This document shows, in pieces, positions 8,307 through 15,477 of a stretch of DNA of 64,000 nucleotides (position 1 is the first letter of the stretch; each line of letters starts with the position of its first letter). A program made the translations under genes and the position numbers. Location of the stretch: contig NZ_CP060092.1 of assembly GCF_014217335.1 (NCBI RefSeq), forward strand, positions 3,427,501 to 3,491,500, read 5' to 3'. The notes under the pieces were generated by a model. The model was not told the origin of the DNA and searched no databases. It saw only the letters and a program-made list of their open reading frames with translations. Origin of the DNA: Teredinibacter purpureus (GTDB lineage: Bacteria > Pseudomonadota > Gammaproteobacteria > Pseudomonadales > Cellvibrionaceae).

Positions 8307-10460
8307 ATGCATTATGGAAAAATTTCGTTTTTGTTAAAGACACTTTTCGCCGTGTTACTCGCCATAGGCATCCACTCCAACACTGCCTATGCCGGTGAAA
8401 ACTTTACTTGTCAGTTTGTCGTTTCGTCGGAATGGGATACTGGCGCTACAGCGTCTATCGTCATTACTAACCACAGTAATCAGACCGCCGCGTGGTCCCA
8501 GCTTACAGCAGATTTCGGTACCAGTAATGGTGTCGCCGTGAGTAACGCATGGAACGCTCAGTCCAGCGGAAGCCCCATACTCACACTAAGCCCCTATGGC
8601 TGGAACAGTCAACTACAGGCAGGTGCAAGTGCCGAAATCGGGCTTCAATTAAGCAAGCCCAGTGGGGCTGTCATTGAACCACCCTTTTTAAGCGGTGACT
8701 GCGCGAGCGAAGACGGCGAAAATACGTACCCTACCGCCAGCTTTAGCTGCGAAAACGATCAAATCAATTTCGAACTCTCTACCGAGACAGGCTACATTGC
8801 CACAATCGAAGAATTTGTTATTTGTACAAGCGACTACTCCAACAGCAATAGTGACGCAGTGAGCGTCCTTTGGGACACTGGCGATGGCTCTGCACCCCTT
8901 ACGGACACCACCTTTCGGCATGCCTATACTGACTCAGGCTTAGTCACTATTACACTAACCGTAAGCGATGACGAATTCAGCGAGACCACCACTCTAGACC
9001 ACATCGCAATAGGCAATGGCTTACCACCCATCTCCATCCTAGATTGTGTCGCTGAAAATGTGGATATTACCTGTGCCTTCAGCACCGAAGACCCCGACAA
9101 CACCAACTTTACTTATATTCTAGAGTGGGGCGACGGTAACAACAGTCAAACCACAAGCAGCGCGACCCCTCTTACGCACCGTTATGATGAACCTGGGCGC
9201 TACGCCCTACGCCTAACCACCTATGACGGCCACCATAGGCATAGAGCGGATACAGAAATAGTGATCCACACCAACCCCTCCAGTAACGAACCGCCTGTGG
9301 CAACAATCCTATCCTGCGAAAATAGAACACGCACTTATGAACAAGGCCCATCGGGATCATCCGATTTTGTGGTTGTGTGCGATTACGAAGCCTCTGACCC
9401 CAATAACGACACACTCACTCGCACATGGGATGCCGGTGATGGTAGCGAGCTCTTTGAAGGCTACAATCCAAATTTTATGTACAGCGCGGAAGGTGTTTAT
9501 ACCATTACCTTGACGGTGAGCGACGGCGAATTTTCAAGCGCATCATCCATAGATCATTTCGCAGAAGGCAATGACAGTAACGGCACTGCCAGCCTAAACT
9601 GTACCAGCCAAGCAGAAACCGTCACCTGTGACGCTCACGCGAGCAATGCTGAACACAAAACACTGCACATGGATTGGGGCGATGGCAACGTAGAGCCCCT
9701 CAATAATCTCGACAGCCCCCTGACCCACGCCTATGTCGAAAGCGGTGAATACAGACTTAACCTAACAGCCACTACCATCAATACCGGCATTGCTGCGGAA
9801 ACAACTGTTGCTGTCGCTATTGATGACCGCAACCTTGCCCCCATCGCGCGCTTCAGTTGTGAGAATACGGAGGTGAATTACGAAACAAACACACCAGACT
9901 ACGGATGGATTGCCGACATCCACCAACAAGTAAACTGCACAAACGAATCTTCAGACCCTGACGGTGATGAATTGAGCTATTCATGGCTCGCTGGCGACGG
10001 CTCGGATGCACAGACACTCACTCATTTTAACCACGAATACGACGAATCTATTGTTTACACCATTACCCTAGTGGCTAGCGATGGCGAAGCGAGCAGCAGC
10101 TTTTCCCTCGAACATCTTGCCATTGGCAACAACCGGGAAGAAGACATACCAGCCGCCGTAGAATGCCTATATTCCATTACCAATACCTGGGGAAACAATT
10201 TCCAAGGTAGCGTACGCCTCAACAATATTAGCGACGAAAACATTGAAGGCTGGTCGGTACATTGGGAGTATAACGACGGCTCCAGCATAGAAAGCCTTTG
10301 GGGTGGCGAACTGAACACAGACAATGGTTACACCGTAACGCCCTTTAGTTGGAATAGCCTAATTGCCGTTAATGGCAGCATTGAAATTGGTTTTAACGGC
10401 AACAACGGTGGAAACAGCCCTAGCATTCCCTCACTAGGCGGGAGCACGTGTAATCCATAA
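8307..10460 (+). CDS. Secreted CBM2-like/PKD-repeat carbohydrate-binding protein
   Basis: Exported 717-residue protein. A Sec signal peptide covers about residues 1-29, with cleavage near AYA-GE. Residues 32-131 form a CBM2-like domain bracketed by cysteines (CQFVVSSEWDTG to SGDC), with the CBM2-type tryptophans in SNAWNAQ and YGWNSQL. Five PKD-type domains follow at about 140-236, 238-325, 328-428, 430-510 and 512-610, each with a WDxGDGS or WGDGN strand and a TITLTVSDGE-like strand. Residues 615-717 form a second CBM2-like domain (VECLYSITNTWGNNFQG to GSTCNP). No catalytic domain is visible. CBM2 typically binds cellulose, chitin or xylan, so the protein probably bridges surfaces of insoluble polysaccharide. 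Shine-Dalgarno AGAGGGA supports the start, and a strong terminator follows. Confidence 0.88.
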   Translation: MHYGKISFLLKTLFAVLLAIGIHSNTAYAGENFTCQFVVSSEWDTGATASIVITNHSNQTAAWSQLTADFGTSNGVAVSNAWNAQSSGSPILTLSPYGWNSQLQAGASAEIGLQLSKPSGAVIEPPFLSGDCASEDGENTYPTASFSCENDQINFELSTETGYIATIEEFVICTSDYSNSNSDAVSVLWDTGDGSAPLTDTTFRHAYTDSGLVTITLTVSDDEFSETTTLDHIAIGNGLPPISILDCVAENVDITCAFSTEDPDNTNFTYILEWGDGNNSQTTSSATPLTHRYDEPGRYALRLTTYDGHHRHRADTEIVIHTNPSSNEPPVATILSCENRTRTYEQGPSGSSDFVVVCDYEASDPNNDTLTRTWDAGDGSELFEGYNPNFMYSAEGVYTITLTVSDGEFSSASSIDHFAEGNDSNGTASLNCTSQAETVTCDAHASNAEHKTLHMDWGDGNVEPLNNLDSPLTHAYVESGEYRLNLTATTINTGIAAETTVAVAIDDRNLAPIARFSCENTEVNYETNTPDYGWIADIHQQVNCTNESSDPDGDELSYSWLAGDGSDAQTLTHFNHEYDESIVYTITLVASDGEASSSFSLEHLAIGNNREEDIPAAVECLYSITNTWGNNFQGSVRLNNISDENIEGWSVHWEYNDGSSIESLWGGELNTDNGYTVTPFSWNSLIAVNGSIEIGFNGNNGGNSPSIPSLGGSTCNP

Positions 10461-10493
10461 ACCAAACATGTACACACAGCAATAAGTAATACG

Positions 10494-10530
10494 AAAAAAA
10501 ACGGCCTCTCCCAAGGTGAGGCCGTTTTTT
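10494..10530. terminator. Rho-independent terminator (bidirectional)
   Basis: Stem ACGGCCTC (10501-10508) pairs with GAGGCCGT (10518-10525) around a 9-base loop, with an A-run before and a T-run after it. It therefore works for the CBM2/PKD gene on the plus strand and for the convergent DUF2164 gene on the minus strand. Confidence 0.93.
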
Positions 10531-10563
10531 GTTCGTTACCTTGCAACTGCTAGCCGATAAATA

Positions 10564-10809
10564 CTATATTGTCGGTTGTTCTAATTCTTGGATTAAATAG
10601 CTTAATTCGTCTGCTTTTTCCGTAAACAACATATGTGCGTCGAATAACCCTCGATTATAGAAAAACATCCCCACTTCTTTAGAGAAAAAATCAATCAAAA
10701 ATTCCGCTTCGAAAGCTCCAATATCTTGGTCAAGCTCATCGTTAAAATACTTCTTAATTTTATGGACAATTCTATCTAACTCGTCCCGCGAAAATTTTAT
10801 ATCGCTCAT
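10564..10809 (-). CDS. DUF2164 family protein
   Basis: Small conserved cytoplasmic protein matching the DUF2164 pattern: FSRDELDRIVHKIKKYF at the start, the DELDQDIGAFEAEFLIDFF core, and GMFFYNRGLFDA near the end. The family's role is unknown. The frame extends to 10827, but the ATG at 10809 (MSDIKFS) is chosen because GGAG precedes it at a good distance and it gives the usual family N-terminus, 81 residues. It converges on the CBM2/PKD gene with a shared terminator between them. Confidence 0.8.
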   Translation of the reverse strand: MSDIKFSRDELDRIVHKIKKYFNDELDQDIGAFEAEFLIDFFSKEVGMFFYNRGLFDAHMLFTEKADELSYLIQELEQPTI

Positions 10810-10827
10810 ACCCTTATCTCCACACAC

Positions 10828-11181
10828 CTGACGCTGCTATAAAAACAATCAGATGACATCGTTTTAGTGTGTGAGTATTTTAGAATAGAATGGGTAATAA
10901 TGCCCACAGGAACACTCGCCAAACTTAAGTGAAAGCCTACATTCTAACCACACTCGAAGCGATTTAATTGAGACGCCACACCCTGCCCCCCTAAAATCGA
11001 GATGAGTAAGCCTATTGCCCCCTAATATGCGCTATTCCTATCATTTGGGCGCCCTTAGGGCCATACTGCTATCACTACGCATTGACATGTCCGGCTAAAT
11101 GGACGTTGACGCGCAGCCGCACGTCTTAAGCTGGCAAAAACTGGCTTTAGATTTAATGGGTTACGTCAAAAGGAATGCATT
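10828..11181. other. Intergenic region without a supported gene
   Basis: About 350 bases between the DUF2164 gene and the lysine-rich microprotein. It contains a short palindrome GCCC-TTA-GGGC (11051-11061). No coding frame with a ribosome binding site was seen. The promoters of both flanking divergent genes should lie here. Confidence 0.5.
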
Positions 11182-11298
11182 ATGAGTAAAGGGCAAGACA
11201 ACAAAAAAAACGTCAAGAAGAAACCGCTTTTAACGCCAAAAGAGAAAAAAGCCGCAAAGGCCGCGAAGAAATCGACAGCCAACGTTTTAGGTAATTAA
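11182..11298 (+). CDS. Lysine-rich microprotein, 38 residues
   Basis: A 38-codon gene that length cut-offs easily miss: ATG at 11182, TAA at 11296, with AAAAGGA just upstream as ribosome binding site. The product starts MSKGQDNKKNVKKKPLLTP and is about one third lysine, with no cysteine, aromatic residue or membrane helix. Short proteins of this composition are seen in many gammaproteobacteria, but I cannot name a function; nucleic acid or ribosome binding would fit the charge. A stem followed by T-rich sequence lies 17 bases downstream, consistent with a monocistronic unit. Confidence 0.6.
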   Translation: MSKGQDNKKNVKKKPLLTPKEKKAAKAAKKSTANVLGN

Positions 11299-11315
11299 GT
11301 GCGCCACTACACATT

Positions 11316-11345
11316 GGCCATCGATTTTATCGAAGGCCTTTATTT
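11316..11345 (+). terminator. Probable terminator after the microprotein
   Basis: GGCC-A-TCGA (11316-11324) pairs with TCGA-A-GGCC (11330-11338) around a 5-base loop with one A-A mismatch, followed by TTTATTT. The position right after the 38-codon gene fits a rho-independent terminator of moderate strength. Confidence 0.45.
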
Positions 11346-11468
11346 CGCTAATCAAAAAAACAAATAGACCAACTCGCATTTAGCCATAAAAACAGTACCC
11401 CCCTCTCAACCAGCGTCCTTGTTGCGTCCACATCTTAGTATCAAATTATGGACGGGCACTAATTATAA

Positions 11469-12374
11469 CTAAAGCTCTTTCAATTTTTTATCTGAGAAAA
11501 AAGGAAGCGCTAATTGAGTAAGCAAGGGCAAAGGTCTACCGGAGCCATTGCCGCATTTATCAATATCAGCCTTTGCAGAAAACGTACCAAAGATTCGATC
11601 CCATAAGATTACCGCGCAACCATAGTTAGTATTACTCTCATCAAAATCTAGCGAGTGATGTAACTGATGTGATTCAGCGGTAGTAAAAACCCAGCCGAAA
11701 ATGCCGGAGGTTAGCGGCAAGTTAACATGGTTCATATGAACTGTCGTGACCTTAAACATAACAGCTACCGCAACAACTTCCGGGCTCGCGCCTAAAAAGC
11801 TGAAGATCACCGCCATGCCTATATTCAAGCCTAAAAATTCTAATGGATGTGTTCGATCTGTACGGCCAACACTCATCTTTGAAATATGATGATGCGTTGC
11901 GTGCATTCGCCAGAAAAACAAAAAGCGATGCTGCAAACGATGAACCCAATAGGTAATAAACTCCGCCGCTAAAATTGCGATTAGAGCCATACCGACTAGA
12001 CCTGCAAAGCTGTTGGCTGCTAAGGCGAAGGTTAGCCCAATTGATTCTCGCATAGAAGCAAACAGGGCCTCGATATTCGCATCGTAGTACACACTATAAA
12101 AAGGCACCCAAAACAGGTAGGTTGCAAGAACCCAAAAGGTGTCGCGGCCCAATTCTCGCCACTCAAGTTTCCAGTCTACACGGCGTGGGGCAAGCCACTC
12201 AGCCAGCAGCAAGGCCGGAAATGACAACCACAAGACCCAAGTAAAAAGCTGCCAAGGATCAACCCAAGCATGCAAGCAAGCACTTGCGCTCAGCAAGGTA
12301 AACCCGAGTACATAAATTGGCTGGGGCAATGACCTTAGCGTGGCACTTAGAGTTTGAGGAAAAGGCGCAGGCAT
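11469..12374 (-). CDS. Sterol desaturase / fatty acid hydroxylase family protein
   Basis: Membrane-bound di-iron oxygenase of the fatty acid hydroxylase superfamily, which hydroxylates or desaturates lipids. The histidine clusters are intact: HRLQH (HxxxH) at the end of a helix, then HATHHH nine residues later, then TESHQLHHSLDFDESNTNYG near the C-terminus, the usual iron ligands. Several hydrophobic helices precede them. The open frame reaches 12449, but the ATG at 12374 (MPAPFPQTL) is preferred because AAGGAT lies at the right distance upstream; this gives 301 residues. The substrate is not deducible. It lies just outside the left side of the integrated element. Confidence 0.85.
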   Translation of the reverse strand: MPAPFPQTLSATLRSLPQPIYVLGFTLLSASACLHAWVDPWQLFTWVLWLSFPALLLAEWLAPRRVDWKLEWRELGRDTFWVLATYLFWVPFYSVYYDANIEALFASMRESIGLTFALAANSFAGLVGMALIAILAAEFITYWVHRLQHRFLFFWRMHATHHHISKMSVGRTDRTHPLEFLGLNIGMAVIFSFLGASPEVVAVAVMFKVTTVHMNHVNLPLTSGIFGWVFTTAESHQLHHSLDFDESNTNYGCAVILWDRIFGTFSAKADIDKCGNGSGRPLPLLTQLALPFFSDKKLKEL

Positions 12375-12694
12375 AAGCGTATCCTTGAAAAATAAATGGT
12401 GTTTGATTGCGTAAAGCGCAAGAGCTCTGAACGCCACAGGGTCCGGCACTATTGAGCTGCCATAGTACCTGTGGCGCTTTTACTTTGCGTAACTTTAGGG
12501 TAATCATTAGCTAATAAATAGATAAATCGCTTCGACCGAACACCCAAAGAGCTTACAGGACCTTAATTAACCGCAAATTTTTATCCAGAGCTTGTCAAAT
12601 CGACCCTGAAATTCTGGGTGCTTTGAGCAGCCATGCATAGCCAGATAGCAGTCGATGAATACTTCTTGAACGTTGTTTTCAGCCGCCTTTAAAG
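12375..12694. other. Probable left boundary zone of the integrated element
   Basis: No intact gene. Its right part, read on the minus strand just after the ParA stop, holds about 46 open codons in another frame (including NNVQEVFIDCYLAMHG) without a start, possibly a gene remnant. No copy of the tRNA-Leu 3' end was found here, so the exact left attachment site is not fixed. Confidence 0.4.
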
Positions 12695-13240
12695 TTAGCT
12701 ATCTTGCGCTCGACGATAAGCAACACGCTCTGACAACGAAGAATTAATCGCAAAGTAACCCGCCATTGAAATGTAGTTTCTAGCTTCTTCAATTTCTGGT
12801 AACGAGTCACCCACACGACAAAATACAATAATAATCTGTTTATGCTGAATGCCGTTTTTTACTAACTCATGTGCCAGCCTGACGGTTGGCTCTAAGTCAT
12901 CCGATGATATTCCAGTAGGCAGAATGAGCAGGTCTGAGTGCTTGGCAATAGACAAGGTTTCTTTGCTGGCGGCAGGCGCACCATCAAATATAAGGAGGTG
13001 AAAGTCACCTTTGTTATAATCTGATACTGCGTCATTTACGCTTCTGTATTGCTCTACCTTAACGATGGGTTCAACTTGATGCTCATTTCTCAGCATATTC
13101 CAGCGAGTGGATGTGCCTTGCTTTGAGTCCATATCGGCAATTTTAACCATCCAGCTATTAATTGCGTATTCTCGTGCAATCAGTCTGGTTAACGTGCTTT
13201 TACCAACGCCACCTTTTTGGGAAACTATTCCAATTATCAT
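12695..13240 (-). CDS. parA: ParA-family ATPase (short)
   Basis: Deviant Walker-type ATPase of the ParA/Soj group that segregates plasmids or stabilises integrated elements. Walker A KGGVGKST is at residues 9-16, the switch-like MDSKQGTSTRW near 38 and the hydrophobic FDGAPAASKET strand near 85. At 181 residues it lacks the last 20-30 residues usual for the family: the chain stops right after AYRRAQDS, where relatives continue through a C-terminal helix. The following 46 codons are open in a different frame, so a 3' truncation or frameshift is possible. No ParB gene was found, which is common for this small ParA type. Confidence 0.82.
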   Translation of the reverse strand: MIIGIVSQKGGVGKSTLTRLIAREYAINSWMVKIADMDSKQGTSTRWNMLRNEHQVEPIVKVEQYRSVNDAVSDYNKGDFHLLIFDGAPAASKETLSIAKHSDLLILPTGISSDDLEPTVRLAHELVKNGIQHKQIIIVFCRVGDSLPEIEEARNYISMAGYFAINSSLSERVAYRRAQDS

Positions 13241-13393
13241 ATTACCTCTCGATGAAGAATGCGTTACTTCCGTTCATCGCGTTAAATAACGAATGCGTTA
13301 TAAAGTAAATAAAAATATTGATGCCTTCTGAAACTTCAGGTTGATTGCCAAGCATTGATGAATAATCACCGCACCAACCAACGGCGCGTTAAT

Positions 13394-13440
13394 GTGTTAA
13401 AGTGTTAAAGTGTTAAAGTGTTAAAGTGTTAAAGTGTTAA
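13394..13440. repeat. Tandem 8-bp direct repeats (GTGTTAAA)
   Basis: Five perfect copies of GTGTTAAA followed by a sixth lacking its last base, head to tail. They fill the gap between the resolvase stop (13453) and the parA start (13240). The position upstream of parA makes a centromere-like or iteron-like role conceivable; simple slippage expansion is the plain alternative. Confidence 0.85.
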
Positions 13441-13452
13441 TTGACGCAGGTT

Positions 13453-14010
13453 TTAATACTTCTTTAGATACTGATAGAGTGTTTCACGGCTAATACCCAT
13501 GGCTTTAGCAATTTCCGTTTTTGTATCGCCAGATTCAATACGGATTTTTATTTCATCAATTTTATCTTCGGAAAGTTTTTTCTTCCGGCCACGATACGCG
13601 CCTCGTTTTTTAGCAAGAGCAATACCTTCTTTCTGTCGCTCTTTAAGTAGAGCGCGCTCAAACTCTGCGAATGATCCCATAACCGATAGCATCAATATCG
13701 CCATAGGGCTGTCTTCACCGCTAAACGTTAAACCTTCCTTGACAAATTCGATGCGAATTTCTTTTGATGTTAAAGTCGTAACAAGTTGCCGAAGATCGAA
13801 CAGATTTCTCGCAAGGCGATCCATACTGTGAACCACGAGCGTATCGCCTTCACGAATAAAAGATAGCAAAGCATTAAGTTCGGGGCGATTAGTATCTTTT
13901 GCGGAGGCTTTGTCAGTGAAGGTGCGATCAAGCTCAATGCCTTCAAGCTGGCGTTCAGGATTTTGGTCTGCGGAGCTGACTCTGATATATCCGATGCGTT
14001 GACCTGTCAT
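13453..14010 (-). CDS. Serine recombinase (resolvase/invertase family)
   Basis: Small serine recombinase of the Tn3 resolvase/Hin invertase type, 185 residues. The nucleophile serine sits in YIRVSSADQNPERQ near residue 12; the arginine-bearing MDRLARN and MLSVMGSFAEFER segments of the catalytic core follow. A C-terminal helix-turn-helix occupies about residues 145-183 (TKTEIAKAMGISRETLYQYLK). It probably resolves multimers of the element or inverts a segment. An inverted repeat just upstream (14022-14042) may be part of its recombination site. It is co-oriented with parA and the Gabija-like genes. Confidence 0.9.
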   Translation of the reverse strand: MTGQRIGYIRVSSADQNPERQLEGIELDRTFTDKASAKDTNRPELNALLSFIREGDTLVVHSMDRLARNLFDLRQLVTTLTSKEIRIEFVKEGLTFSGEDSPMAILMLSVMGSFAEFERALLKERQKEGIALAKKRGAYRGRKKKLSEDKIDEIKIRIESGDTKTEIAKAMGISRETLYQYLKKY

Positions 14011-14021
14011 AGAAACCTGTA

Positions 14022-14042
14022 AATCTGATTAAGTGTCAGATT
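14022..14042. promoter_or_regulatory. Inverted repeat upstream of the resolvase, candidate res subsite
   Basis: AATCTGA-TTAAGTG-TCAGATT is a perfect 7-bp inverted repeat 12 bases upstream of the resolvase start. Further TCTGACAGATT and CTGACATCAG sequences follow within 90 bases. Resolvases bind such dyads at res, which overlaps their own promoter, so this is a plausible site; the crossover position is not identified. Confidence 0.4.
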
Positions 14043-14214
14043 AATCTCTATGACCTCTTGAGGAAAACGTCAATTAAATAATGAATCAACTCTATTCTGA
14101 CAGATTTATATTATCTGCCTGACATCAGGTTAGGGTATACCCAATATAGACATGTAAGAGTAAAAAATATTAACTGCTATTCATACCCCTGTTAAAACCT
14201 ATAGTGCCGGTTGT

Positions 14215-15477
14215 TTATACAAAAGGAGCGGATTTTAGAGATTTTTCGGATTGAACCAGAACTAAACACTTCCCTTTTGAGCGTGTTACCGCGTTATACA
14301 ACAGCCTCCTTTTTTGCTCATCTGAACCTTGTGTTGAAGCAGGCCATAGAATTATTACATTATCAAATTCTCTATTTTTTGCTCCGTGTATTGTCATTGC
14401 CCTTATTCCTGATTCGTTTGATTTCATTCTTCTCTTCTTGTTAGCAAAGCACGTTCGAATGAGGCTTACTAATTCCTCACTGGTCACAGCAGTACATCCT
14501 ACGCAACGAATTTGTTTTTCGACCCATAAGCTGACGATTTTGTTAATGGAAAGATCACCACCAAAAGAAACTATTTTTGCGACATCATTTATTGAGATTT
14601 TACTGGGCATTTGAAGTTTTGATAGAAACCCGGATATACGTATTTTTTCCGAATTTTCATAATTTATTTTATATGGCCCGTTTTTTTTTGAGGTTGTTTT
14701 CGAATTTACCCATTCGATAACATTGTTTAAGTAATTCCCGCTAACTGGACTTATTATTGCTATAGATTTCCCTTTTCCATACCAGCCAATATCATTACTT
14801 ACCCAACTTCCGGCCAGTCCAGGCTTATAGCCAGGAGAAACTTTAAATTTGTTTCCGGAAATGGGGGGATTCCCTTCTCTAATTGAATTAGCTGCGCCGA
14901 TCAGATCTTGGTTGTTCGTTCTTTTTTGTATTGTTAGTTCGGTAACATCACTAAGTGTATCAATCCATTCACATGCTGGATTAGGTCTTAGATTTTCGTT
15001 TAGGCATTGAAATTCATCCGCGGCCACAAATAGTTTAACGTGTGGGGATAGCGCTTGAAAGATAGCCAATCTTTCTATGGTCAAATCTTGTGCTTCATCG
15101 AGGAGAATACAAGGAAAAGTTTTTGCTACCCACTTTGCAATAAAATCATGTTGTAATAGTAAACTAGCTGCGTAACAAACCTTTTCATATTCATCATGAG
15201 TAACTGTTTGCATTCCTAGATCTGTAACAAGGGTTCTCCATCGTCCAATTATTCGCCAAGCAAAACTATCAATCGTAGAGCATTCAAATCTCCGTTTGAC
15301 GGTATTAATCTGAACGAGTTTATCTTCTAACCTTCGTCGAGAACCATGCATGAACGTAAGGGCTAGAATTTTTTGGTGAGGTTCTAATGGCTCATCAATC
15401 AGAGCGATTTCAAGTGCTTCCATTAGATGATATGTCTTTCCACATCCAGCTCCACCTATAAATGCTTTTACACTCAT
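14215..15477 (-). CDS. gajB: UvrD-like helicase, Gabija GajB-like
   Basis: Superfamily 1 helicase-like ATPase of 420 residues. Walker A GGAGCGKT lies at residues 8-15, the Ia-like region LALTFMHGSRRRLE follows, Walker B is LLDEAQD near 126, and motifs V/VI are MTIHGAKNREFD and LYNAVTRSKGK near the C-terminus. It starts within the stop of the upstream OLD nuclease gene (4-base ATGA overlap), the arrangement of GajA-GajB in Gabija defence systems, where GajB senses nucleic-acid changes and activates GajA. It is shorter than the roughly 490-residue reference GajB, mainly in the inserted 1B/2B regions. The Gabija call rests on pair architecture, not on measured similarity. Confidence 0.8.
   Translation of the reverse strand: MSVKAFIGGAGCGKTYHLMEALEIALIDEPLEPHQKILALTFMHGSRRRLEDKLVQINTVKRRFECSTIDSFAWRIIGRWRTLVTDLGMQTVTHDEYEKVCYAASLLLQHDFIAKWVAKTFPCILLDEAQDLTIERLAIFQALSPHVKLFVAADEFQCLNENLRPNPACEWIDTLSDVTELTIQKRTNNQDLIGAANSIREGNPPISGNKFKVSPGYKPGLAGSWVSNDIGWYGKGKSIAIISPVSGNYLNNVIEWVNSKTTSKKNGPYKINYENSEKIRISGFLSKLQMPSKISINDVAKIVSFGGDLSINKIVSLWVEKQIRCVGCTAVTSEELVSLIRTCFANKKRRMKSNESGIRAMTIHGAKNREFDNVIILWPASTQGSDEQKRRLLYNAVTRSKGKCLVLVQSEKSLKSAPFV

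Noticed and set aside
13394..13440. Tandem repeats as a CRISPR array
   Set aside because: Units are 8 bp with no spacers, and no cas genes occur in the window.
12375..13450. Left attachment site repeating the tRNA-Leu 3' end
   Set aside because: No stretch matching the tRNA 3' sequence was found on the left side by reading; not claimed.
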